A stretch of DNA of 64,000 bases from Chlorophyllum brunneum (Eukaryota > Basidiomycota > Agaricomycetes > Agaricales > Agaricaceae), in NCBI GenBank assembly GCA_963576785.1, contig OY756144.1:2108001-2172000 (forward strand), written 5' to 3'. Below are positions 1 to 11,680 of this stretch, in pieces. Made by a program: the position numbers and the translations under genes. The notes under the pieces are model-generated. The model did not search any database. It was not told where the DNA came from and saw only the letters and a list, made by a program, of their open reading frames with translations. Every line of letters begins with the position of its first letter. Position 1 is the first letter of the stretch.

Positions 1-163
1 GCGGGTTCATGATCGTTTTCTGTATGGTACTGGAATGGTTGCGACTGCGGTAAATCAGATGACGGTTATGGAATTCAAGATCGATGAGATAACCGACAAG
101 AGAACCCTGAGGGACGTGTTGAACGGTAATGTCAGCTGGGAAGCCGTAAAGATCCAATGTTAA
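1..163 (+). CDS. 3' end of an unidentified protein-coding gene (partial)
   Basis: Reading from base 2, an open frame of 53 codons runs off the left edge and ends at TAA 161-163. Its composition is protein-like and hydrophilic, ending in SWEAVKIQC, and is unlike the surrounding noncoding DNA. No domain is recognisable in so short a piece. It could be the last exon of a gene transcribed toward the MADS-box gene. A chance open frame cannot be excluded, because there is no start or splice evidence inside the window. Confidence 0.45.
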   Translation, partial: RVHDRFLYGTGMVATAVNQMTVMEFKIDEITDKRTLRDVLNGNVSWEAVKIQC

Positions 164-1431
164 GAGAGTGTCAAGGAAGATTATATGCGGAAAGTAGGGT
201 ATTATTATAGATCTTTACAATAGTTTTTTTGACAGGCGGGATGACAGAATTAGTGAAGGTAGTAAGGGCTATTACGAGAATATTTGGAGAGGTGAACTTT
301 GTTGCATAGGGATCGAGCGCTGGAGGGCCGGGTGAAGAGGAGTGGCTCGTGGTGTGTCGAAACGGGCTTGTGTTTCCTGGCTTATCGGAGGAGAAGGGAA
401 CGGTGAGATGTGGATAAAGGGTTTTAGGTCGTCCAATCCACTCGGAAGATTGGGATGTGCGAATGGGAATCAAGGGTTGGGACTTGCGAGAGTAAGGGCG
501 CTCAGGGTAGAGGGATTAGTAAGGAGCTAGTTGCCCGAGTGGGCGTAAATGCGGGGGTCAGTGCTGACGGTACAATGCGATGGTGCAGGGATACTGTGAG
601 GTTGATGGTGCATTCCTTTTGTCCTTGCCGGCAGAGCAGGCCGTATACCCATAAAGGCAGCCTCGATTGACCTTGGCGCACGATGGCATATGGCGCTTGC
701 TGCCTTCTGAGCTTGGGATACGGTAGCGGGAGTATCGCGACGCGGTATGCAAGTGGAACCCGGAGGGGAAGGACGGACCGGGGATTTGGGGTGTGTGATC
801 CCAGCCTGATGGGAGGTTCCAGATTTATATCTAGAGTTGCCTTTTGTGGATGACAGACAGGAACCTGGAGCGGTCAGCGGAGGAGGCGTGGGAAGGGGTG
901 TCACGCGGTGAAAGAGGGGCTTCCCAGGCGCAATGGGAGGCGAAGAGGGAGGCAGGTGGAATGGCCACCGCTGCGAGGGAGGACAAGGCGCAGGGGCAGA
1001 GGGGAGCAGCGCAGACGTTATCTGGGCATCGGGAGGAGGGGTTCTCGGGGATGGCCGGATATAGAAGGGTGCCTGTTGGTGGAGTGTGTGTGTGTGTTTG
1101 GCGCGTGGGGATGTTGTTTGGGTGATGGCGTTTATCTTGCGTTGGACCTCAAAAACGAGTCCTGATCAACCTTCCCTTTTCGCCCTCCCACACAATTCCT
1201 TTTCCGGCCAGGCTCCGTAACCCCCTCTGCTCATTGTCCTCATCGTCCTCGACCGTCCTCTAGCCCTCCCCACCCCCCAAAACTTCCTCCACAACGTACT
1301 CCCACAACCCTTTTTCCGTGAGTCATCGTTGTTTTTTCCCCACCACTGCTCCCCCCAGCACCTGCGCTCAACATCCATACCCTTCCCCATCCGTGTCTTC
1401 TCGCTCTCCTCTGGTCCCGCCCTATCGAAAT
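164..1431. other. intergenic region and promoter of the MADS-box gene
   Basis: No convincing gene. Open frames here are GC-rich chance frames on both strands. A short TG run lies near 1084-1100. From about 1170 to 1430 the + strand becomes strongly pyrimidine-rich (CT tracts), as is common in basidiomycete promoters and 5' leaders. No ATG in the MADS frame occurs before 1432. Confidence 0.6.
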
Positions 1432-2711
1432 ATGATATCACCCCAGTCTTCCTCCGCCCAGTCGCCGACGTCGCCCACCATGCGTAAACGCCAGCGCACC
1501 CTCGATATGCATTCTGCTGCCTCTGCGCCCGCAGATGGCCATCCTACTCCAACTGGCGCTGCCCCCGCCCCCGTCGGTGATGACGCGTTTATCAACGATC
1601 ACGACGCGGTCGACAGTGGAGGGGAGGACGACGATGACGAGGAGAAGCCCAAGTCCGACAAGAAAGCAGGAAGGCGAAAGATCAAGATCGAATTTATTCA
1701 GGATAAATCGAGACGTCATATAACGTTCTCCAAAAGGAAAGCAGGTAAGCCTCCTTCGTCCCTCCTCGCCATCCTCTTCCCTTCTCACATGTCTATTTCC
1801 AGGCATCATGAAAAAGGTAATCAACCTGCCTCTTTCGTGGCTTCCTACCACTCACACATCACCAGGCCTATGAACTCTCAACCCTTACTGGCACACAGGT
1901 CCTCCTCCTTGTCGTGTCCGAAACAGGTCTCGTCTATACTTTTACTACTGCTAAGCTTCAACCCCTCGTTACCCAGCCAGAGGGCAAGAATCTCATCCAG
2001 GCATGTCTTAATGCCCCCCACGGTTCCCTCCCATCATCCATGCCAGTTGGCACTCCTCTGAACCGCGCCTCTGGTCCCATGACTATGGGTGCTCCACCAC
2101 CGGGGTCCAATAATCTCCCTGGTGGTCTGTCCATTAGCGGTGCACCTACTGGTAATCAAGTCAAAGAAGACCAGGACGGTGACGACGATGATGAGGCGAC
2201 GCATGGCGGGCGCGCTACTGTCGGAGACAAGCGCCGTCGGCGTGTCTCGTCAGCCACCAACCCTCGTGCGGCAACGTCACCTCATACGCCTAATGCTACC
2301 GTCCCTCCCCCGCTTTCCATTCCTCCTCCCGGACCTGGTCAGCCTGGCTCTGCACAGCCACACACGGCTCATGCGCAGCAGCCCCCACCTCCACAGATTT
2401 CTCTCGGTTCTCCCACATCACCCCAACAACAGCACACTCAAGTAACGGCTTCTTCTCCCCAGGCCTACTCCGCTGGTAATTCTTATCACCATCCTGGTCA
2501 ACAGCCCCACCATCAGCCTACGCAACAGCAACACGATATGTATGCTGGGCATGCTATGCCTCCTGGTGGGTACTCGTATCCCGGGATTGGTGCCCCTCAG
2601 GGCGGGCCCGGTCAACCACTTGGAGGTCTCGCCGCTGCTGCCGCTCAGCATGGACATTGGGCACAACCTCAGCAGCAAGTCCAGCAGGGAGGGCACTATG
2701 GTCGGAGATGA
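1432..2711 (+). CDS. MCM1: SRF/MCM1-type MADS-box transcription factor
   Basis: A nuclear DNA-binding factor of the type I (SRF/Mcm1) MADS family, which binds CArG-like sites and recruits partner factors for mating, cell-cycle and metabolic genes. Exons 1432-1744, 1803-1816 and 1866-2711 give 390 residues, with introns of 58 and 49 bp. After an acidic stretch (SGGEDDDDEE), the MADS domain covers about residues 80-136: RRKIKIEFI, then SRRHITFSKRKAG, GIMKK, AYELSTLTGTQVLLLVVSETG, as in SRF/Mcm1. The SAM-like extension follows (VYTFTTAKLQPLV). The C-terminal half is Pro/Gln/His-rich and probably an activation region, with a basic KRRRR cluster near residue 240. The middle exon is only 14 nt and encodes IMKK. 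The start at 1432 is the first in-frame ATG; 1480 (MRKRQRTL) is an alternative. Family assignment is secure; target genes are unknown. Confidence 0.93.
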
Positions 2712-4092
2712 GGGGTCGACGTTTCGATAATGATTGCCTATGCCTCCCTTTTACTCTTTTGATCATTTCTGATATCAACTTCCGTGTTTCTATCAACTTT
2801 TCTTTTTTCCTTTTTTCCTCCCTTGCATGTTGGTTATAGGCCTCGACCAAGTATGTGTAGTATGTAAATGAATTTGAAGGATGTAATTCCGACCTTCACC
2901 TATCCTATGAACCCGCTTATCTGCACTCTCCCACCCTTTCTTCCCTCCTTTCTTCGAGTCTTTCTTGTCATTGCTTCGACCTACGAATACTCTACCGATC
3001 TCCCCTTTGATCCTGGGACGATACCCTTCCTTCATTGGTGATGCCCGAAACGAGACACGATGACGTTATTTTACCTTACTTTATGCTTCTCTGTGTCATT
3101 ATGTTCGAATTGCCGTGTTGTAACTGAATTTCGAATCATATCCCCCCAGCTCCTTCTGACGGTGACGTCGATTTGTCAGTATGTTTTGACAATTGATAAA
3201 TGAATGTGAGTAACTCTTTCCCAAAGTGATTTAAATTTTGTTGCCAGCCGACGCGACTTCCCTTTCTTCTCCTTCCCTTGCCTTCTCTTCTGAGAAAAGA
3301 AACGGAACGGAAGATCATGGCGTCGGTTCCATACTCGTCCTGTCTTGAATTTAGGAACCTGAAGCTCAATTTAGTAGTGGTATACTTATTCGAGCGAACG
3401 AGTCCCGTTATGGTGAATCCTCGATATAAGGGAATACATCTCATCTTGTCAACGCCATCACTAATCGAAATCACGCTTGTTTCGAGATTCATCATTTGTG
3501 TGGGGGGACTAAGTCTGGGGTAAACTTGACCAGTCCTAGTCGAAGCTAGAAATGGGAAAAAAGGGTAGAGCAAGGTAAAACGTGGGCTTGTCTATTTCCA
3601 CTGTTCCCAGAACAGCAAAGACACGGAAAGAGGTCGGACCGGCTTTATGAATATTTACGGAGATCATGTACGGTAAATTTGCCATTTTCGTTTAGAGTTT
3701 TTGAGTGCAGGTTCATTGATACCGCCCCACAAATTAGGAACTTTGGACTTCTTTGAGGTTCAATCATCACTTCATGCCTGAGGATTGTTAATAATTGTCT
3801 GTGGGAATGGCTATTTGCCTATTTGGCTCAAGATGTTGCTTATTAATTTGTTCAGACATGTGAGCCCCAATTGCAGATGTCCTTCCAAGTGTTTCACATT
3901 CTCTCTAATTCAAGTATCAGTATTGCATTTCACCCCAAATATTCACACCTTAGTATTCTTTTCTTCAAGGTCATCACAATTCACTGTGATATGTGCCAAT
4001 CACTGGAAACCAGCCCATAGTTATTCAAGATATAATGCAGAAGATATGGATGAACAAAGAACTAATCTATTTTACAATCTACTATTCTTAGA
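2712..4092. other. intergenic DNA between the MADS-box gene and the transposon island
   Basis: Holds the 3' untranslated region of the MADS-box gene. From about 3600 it turns gradually more AT-rich. A minus-strand open frame at 3136-3573 has no recognisable domain or splice context and looks fortuitous. The stretch 3785-4092 directly precedes the first copia LTR. It has an AT-rich, decayed character and may be remains of an older repeat. Confidence 0.5.
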
Positions 4093-4536
4093 TGTTGTCA
4101 TTTGCACTTTCTAAGCTGCATTCCATGTGACTAGCTCCTCAGTATATTATTCATCTAATATTTGTCATCGAGGCTGCACCCTCTGACTCACATTATACAT
4201 CTCCTACTCATGTATTTCATGAGCTGACTGATTGCTGTCACTCCAATTATACTACTAGACACTGCTGATGATATTGTAATGTTTCAAGGGACTCTGTAGT
4301 CATTACTAACTCATTATACCTATTATTACTCATAGGTCTTAGGGTTTGCTACCCAGACACTTAGTATATAAAGCAGTATGTATTCCCTTATGTTTTCTAA
4401 GACAATCTACTTGATTATTCTATCTTGCTCTACTTGACTACACAGCAACTCTACTAGTAACTTCACCATTTACTAACCAAACTATTAGTAAGTCAGATTA
4501 TCCATCTGTCACTGTGTATTACTGTACTAGAAAACA
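4093..4536 (+). repeat. 5' LTR of copia copy A
   Basis: Begins TGTTGTCATT and ends AAAACA. It matches 10100-10542, 12210-12649 and 17554-17992 along its whole length. It contains a TATA-like TATATAAAG at about 4366-4374. Confidence 0.85.
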
Positions 4537-4551
4537 GGTTATGGGCCCCAG
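4537..4551 (+). promoter_or_regulatory. primer binding site of copia copy A (half-tRNA type)
   Basis: The sequence just after the LTR, GGTTATGGGCCCCAG, is complementary to the anticodon arm of eukaryotic initiator tRNA-Met (GGGCCCAUAACC) apart from one extra C. This is the priming site used by Drosophila copia and related Ty5-like elements, where a cleaved half tRNA primes reverse transcription. Copy B has the same site at 12650 with only C-to-T and G-to-A type changes. Confidence 0.65.
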
Positions 4552-4776
4552 ATCACCTACTCCCCATATACCATGACTGGCTGCAGGGGTTGTAGATAAG
4601 CTGATCTGACCAGTCCTGTAGAGCATAGTCTTTCTAGCCTATCTCTCTAACATGACTCAATTGTTTCATGCTCTATTGAAGGCTTTCTCATATGGGTTCA
4701 TAGCTTGAACAGTACAGTAGTGCAAATCTAATCACCCATGAATCTGATTGCTAATTAAGTCCATTTTTAGACTACA

Positions 4777-6216
4777 ATGTCTTTTCCTATCTCTGTAGTA
4801 CTTAGCTCTATTCCCATTCTCTCTGGTACTGCCAATTATAATGAGTGGGCAGATTGGATGCAGGACACTCTTACATTGGTCTCAGCTGACAGAACTTCTG
4901 TCATTGGTGATGAGTTTCTACTGACACCACTATTGCAGATACATACTCTTGTCTCCACCTATGTGATCATCCCCCCTCCCATAGGGCAGAAGGTAATCAA
5001 ACATGCTGCATGCATCCGGATATACTGTATAGTTTACTCAATTATCAAGAGTAAACTTCCTACCAAGATGATCAAAGGATATCTCCCTGATGTCAACAGC
5101 ATGTGGGTGTACCTTTATATCATATATGGCCTAGAGTCTGTCTCCAGCCTCTATTTGAAATATGTTGAGACAATTTACTTTTGTCTCCATCCAAATAAGG
5201 ACTCCTCCAGCCCAGTTGCTAAGTTTGCTATTCTCTATGAACAGCTTGACACTAATGGCAATTGCTCCTGAAATCATCAAAGTGATGACTCTTCTCTCTG
5301 GCATTCCAAATGCCTGGAACATCATTACTCTATTCCTCATGGTAAACACCCAAATCCTAGCCATTACCTTCATATCGGTCCAAGAAGCAATCATAAACTA
5401 CTGGTCAATGCTCAAAGCAAACCAGTCAGTTAACAAGTTCTTCAGCATGAAACTACAAGGCATACCCCCATATTATCAGGGGCAGTAGCAACAGCAGCAG
5501 CAAGGGTAGCAGTCATGCCCTCAGTAGCAGCAGTAGCAGCAACCTCTACAGCAGTAGTAGTAACCACAAACAGAAGGAGAAAAGAAGAAGAAATAATGTA
5601 GAGCAAGAGGCAGTGGCAAAGGCTGAGCTAATAAAGTCATTGCTGGACAACCAGCTCCCTCTGGAAATGACACTGGGCAACTGGCTTACACAATGGACTT
5701 GATTAACTTTGGCTTTGCCAAGTTGACCACTGAACTAAAGATTGCAGCCTTATCACCAAAGTGTAATCCTCTGCACCTCTTCTACCTTCCCTTCTCTTGT
5801 GGATAACAAATCCTACTAAGAAGAAATCTCAAGATCCCCGGTGCTGTCTGTCTCTGTACATGACTACCAAGGTGAAAGCCTTGGATCTTTATGAGAAATA
5901 CATAGGAAACACTTCCCTTCCTCATCTGGCCTCTCCTCTAATGGCTGCCTCCATTATGGAGGTTGACAAACTATTTGGCACCACTCCAGCAACCAAACTA
6001 GTTGTAAGCATTCCAGCTCTGACTGCTGTCAAAATGGACAAGGATGCAATGTTGATGGGATCTGAAGACAAGGATGCAGTGTTGATGGAATCTGAGGACA
6101 AGGATTACTCAGATAAAGCAATAGCAGGTAAGTCAGATCTCACTAGCTCTTCACACAAATCTGAAGATCACTACAGAAGTATCATATATATTACTGATGT
6201 CCAAGGAGACTCTTGA
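4777..6216 (+). pseudogene. copia copy A gag, broken
   Basis: The ATG at 4777 opens a frame with the copia-gag start pattern: a short hydrophobic lead, then L-SGTANYNEWADWMQ, a typical 'NY..W...M' gag motif. This piece reaches 5271. The gag region then continues in other frames (5162-5488 and 5797-6216), with stops and frameshifts between them. The stretch 5490-5570 is a run of CAG/CAGTAG triplets that once coded a Gln/Ser-rich linker. No zinc knuckle is readable. It is colinear with 12880-14345 of copy B and with inverted copy C. Confidence 0.7.
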
Positions 6217-6429
6217 CTGGGTGCACAGAGTGCAACCTCAGCCAATGTAGATTCTTGGATAAATAGCTGGACTTCTTATGTATACAATTATGTGCGATTA
6301 TATAAAGCTTCAGGAATACAATTTTCTCCTCTGTTTTGAAGAGTGAAGAATATGTGTGAAATAACACATAGCTGCAGTAGTGTATATAGATGCATGATGA
6401 ACAGACGACCTTATAAAATAAGCAATAAA

Positions 6430-9400
6430 TAGCTTTTGGACTTTGGTGCCTCCCTCAATGTTACTCCAAACAAGAGAGATCTTGTTGATATTATCGAAGG
6501 TTCTTTCAGATCAGTGCAGATCACAGATGGATCCACACTTTCTATCAAATCCTATAGTACTGCCTATTTAGAGACAGAAGTAAAACTTGAGTCTGGCAAA
6601 GTTCAGCAGTAGACTCTGTGCCTTCATCCAGTATATTACATACCAAAGTTAGATATGAGACTTCTCTCAACCAGATCTATTATGGATAAAACCGGTCTGA
6701 TTGCAGAAATGTCAAATTGAAAGATTGTTATTTGTGACATTTGTGGTAAGCTATTCCTGAGTGGACAATGTTACCAGGGTGCTTCTTCAAACCAAGTTTA
6801 CTTTGTAAACATATATATCTTGTACAATGGAGATCTTTGATTCTCTTTGGCTTCAATCAATAAAAATACCACATCCTATGATATCTGGTATTGAAGATTT
6901 GCACACCCATCCAATCAAGCTCTGGATTACATGCCAAAACACATAGAATCTGTCCTGGTGCTTGAACCAAAGGAACAGAAGGTTTGCCCTAGTTGTGTAC
7001 TTGGAAAGCTGCCAAACAAGACCTACCATGAGAACCTATCTCATATGTCCGAGATCCTTGAATTGATCCATTTGGATCTTCAGGAGCTCCCCATTGTTTC
7101 TTACCATAAGTTCAAATAGGTTATGACATTTCTTGATGACTACTCTTCCTCTGTGTGCATTTCCTTTTTGTACAACAAATTAGATATTGCATATGCCTTC
7201 AAGGCATATACTGAATTGGTGACAAACCAAACAGGCAAATACATCAAGTGGGTATGCTCTAATAATGGAGGAGAGTATATATTTCAGAAACTCAAGGACT
7301 ACTTTGCTGAGAAAGGAATCCTTCACAAAACAAGTACGCTACACATTCATCAATAGAATGGGTGCACCGAATATCTTAATTGAATACTTCTAGAAAAGAC
7401 GCAATCTATATGACTTGAAGTGTGCCTTCTGGCTAGCTACTGGGAGTTTGCATTCAATATAGCTGCTCATGTCTATAACAGAATATCTATGAAGTACCTG
7501 AAATGGGCCACCCCCTATGAAATGTAGTTCAGAAGGAAATCTAATGTTTCTCATCTCTGAATGTTTGGTTGTGGAGCCTACATATACTTTTCTGATGAGG
7601 TGCAGCAAGACAAACTTGCACCCAAATCAGAATTGATAATCTTTATTGGTTACACAGGTAATGGTAGTAACTTCAAGTTTATATACCATGAGTAGAACAA
7701 TTCTATCTTTGTCTCCCCCACACTGTCTTTGACAAACTCTACTTTCCTAGATATCCATCACAGTCTGAATAACAAGGCCAATTGCCACCTAATAATAGCA
7801 ATTCAAATGATTAAGATAGATTAAATCCTCCCTCTTTTGGAGATAAATTTGTTCTAAGACCATCTGGTCCAAGTATACTGTGTGCTGGACCACCACTACC
7901 ACCTCCTTGTCCACAAACTCCTACTCCTAGTCCCAGAGAGCAGACTCTATTGCCCCCACCCTCTTTCTCTTCTAGAGGATCTTTTCCTGGATTATCCTAT
8001 AAGGACCTGACTCCACCTCCCTCTCCACCTATGCCATCTCAGCCTCTAGGAGGAGTTAAGGTTGAGGTTGATGTTGAGGAGGCTACATCTGTGCCTAATC
8101 TATGTGCTGATGACTGGGCTCCCATACCCATTCCAGAAGGGATCTTCATTCCCCATCTAGATATCAAGGCACTGAGAAAACTCTGTAATCAAACCACTCT
8201 TCAGGTTCCATGAAGAGAAGGAAATATCTATGGTGACTGCTAATACCCAAAGGATATTCTTAGAGACTATGAAAGGTACAAGCCTTTTGGTCAGCCAAGA
8301 TGAGAATAGTAGAATTCTAGCTGACCTAATACCCCTCCAGGACTTGGTAATTGCATTCTAGGAGAAAATGAGTATGCACCTGATAAGCTGCAACCTCCCC
8401 CACCAGTATATGAGCAGAATATTGATATTGATTTGCCCATACTTAAGCCAAGTGAGGAAGAGCTTTGCTGATTAATTTGCAAAGGTGGTATGGAGTTAAT
8501 CCATTACTGCCTTTCTAAGGCTAGTATGACTTCTCCATCGCTATAGCTGGTCCAATTTTGGGACCTTGCCAAGTTCCACCTACTGAACACAACAAATGAC
8601 TTAAGACATACCTTGAAGAGCTCAATGTGCTCATAAAATACAATATGTACAAGTTAGTTGACTATCCTACCAAGGGTATAAAAATAGATGGGTCTTTAAC
8701 ACTAAGTTAGATGGTTATTGCTGTGCTTGACTAGTGGTAAAAGATTTCTCACAAAAGGAAGGTCTTGACTATAACAAGCTTTTCTCTCCAGTTGTCTACT
8801 ATGAAACTTCTTATCTCGTGTTCTCTTTAGTAGTAGTCAAAGACTGGGAGATTGAAAGTATTGACATAAAAACCATCTATTTATATGGTGATCTGGATGA
8901 AGAGATCTTTATGGAACAACCAGAGGGATTCACACTTTGGCATAATAAAATATGGAGGTTACAAAAAGCATTGTATGGCCTTAAGCAAGCTAGCTTAGCT
9001 TAGTGGTGCATAATGACAAAGTTACTACTTGCCATGGGTTTCAAGTGATATCTATCCAATACTGGAGTATACTACAATCACTGTCCAAAGACTGGCTTGA
9101 TTATGATTATCCTCATCTATATTAATGATATTGTCTTCATGGGCAAAAAGTACCCCTTCTATTATCAAATGAAGAAAAACTTCATAGAATAATGGGAATG
9201 TCATGACCTTAGAGAAACTACCAAGTTTCTCGGCATAACTATCTTGTGGGACTGGAAGAACAAGTGGATCTATGTTAATCAGATTTTGTATCTCAACAAA
9301 GTTTTTGCTAAATTTGGTATTGCTGTAAGGCTGACTCAAATGCTTCTTTTGGCAGGATGTGCTTTTCTGCTCTATAAGAGTACCATTGACCCTGAGTTCT

Positions 9401-10070
9401 ACCAGAAGTACCAACAACTTGTTAGATCTCTGATGTATCTCATGATTGGCTTATGACCTGATATTACTTATGCCATTGTAAAACTCAGTCAGCAGATGGC
9501 TAGTCCATCAGAGAAGTATTATAAGCATAGTTTATACTTGTGCTGCTACCTTCTGAGTACAAAATGCTATCACCTTGTTTTTAATAGGCAATCAAAGAAG
9601 TCCATTCAAGGCTTCTCTAATTCTGACTTTGTGGGATGTCTTGCTATATGTAAGTCTACTTCTGGCAACTTAGTCTTGTTTGGTAACAGACCGTTTCTTG
9701 GTTGAGTTGCCAACAAGCCACCACAGTGCTATCTACCACAGAAGCCCAAGTATGTCACTGTGTGTGAGACATCTTATCAACTGATTTGGATCCATCAGCT
9801 ACTAGGTGAGATTGGGTTCAAACAGCCTACTCCACATCTTATGTGTGACAATCTAGGATTGATCTTCTGGGCTTCAAACCTGGTTGTTGAACATCAATCT
9901 AAACATGTCATGATTTACTGATATTTCATCTGTGAACTTGTTGAGACAGGCAAAATAGAACTATTTTATATAGAGTCTGAGAAGAACTCTACTGATATCT
10001 GCACAAAAAGTTTGGATACTATTAAATTCCAACAATGTCACAATTATTTACCCATTCAGTTTGGTGCTTG
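6430..10070 (+). pseudogene. copia copy A pol (protease, integrase, RT, RNase H), broken
   Basis: Domains in copia order are legible in pieces. The protease shows FGAS, in place of the usual D(S/T)GA, near 6440. GAG-pre-integrase has the YDIW and CPSC..GK motifs at 6880-7000. Integrase shows IHLDLQ, DDYSS and NNGGEY at 7065-7275. The RT (RVT_2) pieces at 8734-9003 include KDFSQKEGLDYN, the EQPEGF region and ALYGLKQA, with a YIND box near 9120 where YVDD is usual. The RNase H remnant is SDFVGCLA..KSTSGN near 9620-9680. Stops and frameshifts separate the pieces. Many are consistent with C-to-T changes. Non-functional. Confidence 0.8.
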
Positions 10071-10099
10071 ATTTATATCATACTTTGAGCTAGGAGAAG

Positions 10100-10542
10100 T
10101 GTTGTCATTTGTGTTTACTACAGCTGCATTCTATGTAACTAGCTCTTCAGTATTATTCATCTAATATTTGTCATTGAGGCTGCACCCTCTAACTCACATT
10201 ATACACCTTTTCCTCATGTATTTCATGAGCTGACTGATCACTGTCACTCTAATTATGCTACTGGACACTGCTGATAATATTGCAGTGTTTCAAGGAACTC
10301 TATAGTCATTACTGACTCATTATGTGTAGTTATTACTCATAGGTCTTAGGGTTTGCTATCTAAATACTTAGTATATAAAGCAGCATATATTCTCTTATGT
10401 TTCTTTGGACAATCTACTCAGTTTCTAACTTACTCTACTCAACTTACAGCAACTCTTACTAATACCTTACTATCCTACTAACTAGCTTATCAGTAAGTCA
10501 GATTGTCTATCTGCTACTATGTAAATACTATGCTATTCAACA
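10100..10542 (+). repeat. 3' LTR of copia copy A
   Basis: Matches the 5' LTR (4093-4536) with many substitutions and small indels, indicating an old insertion. The terminal bases (TATTCAACA) differ from the GGAAAACA end of the other three LTRs. Confidence 0.8.
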
Positions 10543-10975
10543 TTTGTATATTACATTGTGTTGGTTATATTTCATGACAAAGTATTTTAGGTTATTGTAA
10601 ACTTCTCCAGTTGGGTCAGTAGACTTAAAACAAGAAGTGAGCTCTTTAACAAAAGAGTTCCAGTCATTGAGTAAGAAGTTATTACTAAAAGTGATGTCCT
10701 TGCTACCAAAGTAGGTTTGAAAAAGGTAGAAGATAGTACTGGACAAATAGGTGATAATAAAAGCAACCTTAGAATTGATCAGCTTTAAACTAGTGAGGAT
10801 TAGCAGCAAAATAGAGAATATATTGGAAAATCCAATCCTTTAATTTAAGAGAGTCCAAGCTATTAAAAGTATCTGGTTTATAAGCCTTGATTTTAGAATA
10901 ATTGTTAGAGGCTGAAGAGCTAGAGTATTCTTGACTATCCAAAGTTTTTGTTACGGATTCGGCTACTAAGGGCAA
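10537..10975 (-). pseudogene. gag fragment of a second Ty3/gypsy lineage
   Basis: Two overlapping minus-strand frames (10790-10975, then 10537-10809) read as a Retrotrans_gag domain. They contain KAYKPDTFNSLDSLKLKDWIFQ and LYFAANP, the usual 'P..F.G....L..W..Q...YF...P' start. These are followed by WNSFVKELTSCF and STDPTGEVYNNLKY. This is not the gag of elements E1-E3, so a second gypsy lineage has left remains here. It is cut off at copia copy A's right end. No pol of this lineage is recognisable nearby. Confidence 0.65.
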
Positions 10976-11680
10976 TTGAAGAGGATGTGACCTCTAGGGT
11001 ATGGCCTTAATACCTATCTCAGCCAAGTAACCGGATAAGCAAACATTATCAAACTGTCGTTACTCAACCAAGAAATGGGAATCCCATTTATCTTGTAGCT
11101 CTGAGTGATAAGGGCGAGTAAAGAATAAGCAGTTAAGCAATCTTCTATTAATTGACAGCAACTGTCAACGGAAACTCCTCTTAGGCAATCAAGAAGGCTA
11201 TCTCTATAGAAAATCAAAGCTTAAGCTTTGACTTCCTAATACAGTCGGCTATTTATACTAACTACTTCTTTTCTATAAATACTATGGAGTATAGATAACA
11301 AGACTGAAACATGTTTCACAATGTGAAACTGATAGATATGAAACTCAAGATGAAACACTACTAAAGATAAATGTGAAACTGATAAAGATGAAACAGCTAA
11401 ATATAGAGCAAAGTAAAACTGATGACAATGAAATGGATGAGTGCTTACTCATCCTCAGAGATCTCAGATGATGATGATGAGGATTCATTGGAATAGCTGC
11501 AGTCATAAGATATGCAGGATGAAGTAGTAGAAGGCAATGACAATGACGGTGGTGATGGAAGAACTGCATCCATAGGATAATTGGAGTCAGATAATAGGAA
11601 TAACGTGGATATGATTGGTTCTTTGGAAAGATAGGACTCAGGTGACTCAACAAAGGCTCAAGTAGATCACAATAGCAGAT
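10976..11680. other. AT-rich decayed repeat DNA
   Basis: No gene supported. Around 11300-11420 the words GTGAAACTGATA and GATGAAAC recur several times, a weak short-period repeat. The rest is AT-rich sequence between two retroelement fragments. Confidence 0.4.

Larger units (their letters stand above)
4093..10542 (+). mobile_element. Ty1/copia LTR retrotransposon, copy A (decayed, full length)
   Basis: The element has an LTR at each end (4093-4536 and 10100-10542), both starting TGTTGTCATTTG. A primer site follows the 5' LTR. The internal region encodes gag, protease, GAG-pre-integrase, integrase, reverse transcriptase and RNase H in the copia order (integrase before RT). All frames are broken by stops and frameshifts, so it cannot move on its own. 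The last 9 or so bases of the 3' LTR do not match the other LTR ends, and no target duplication is visible, so the right end may be altered. A weak purine stretch (GAGCTAGGAGAAG) precedes the 3' LTR as a possible polypurine tract. Confidence 0.85.

Noticed and set aside
527..904. 125-codon minus-strand frame upstream of the MADS-box gene
   Set aside because: GC-rich chance frame with overlapping frames on both strands; no motif.
3136..3573. 145-codon minus-strand frame after the MADS-box gene
   Set aside because: No domain, no splice context and a composition like intergenic DNA.
10543..10547. Target duplication of copia copy A
   Set aside because: The 5' flank (TTAGA) and 3' flank (TTTGT) do not match, and the last bases of the 3' LTR are altered, so no duplication can be claimed.
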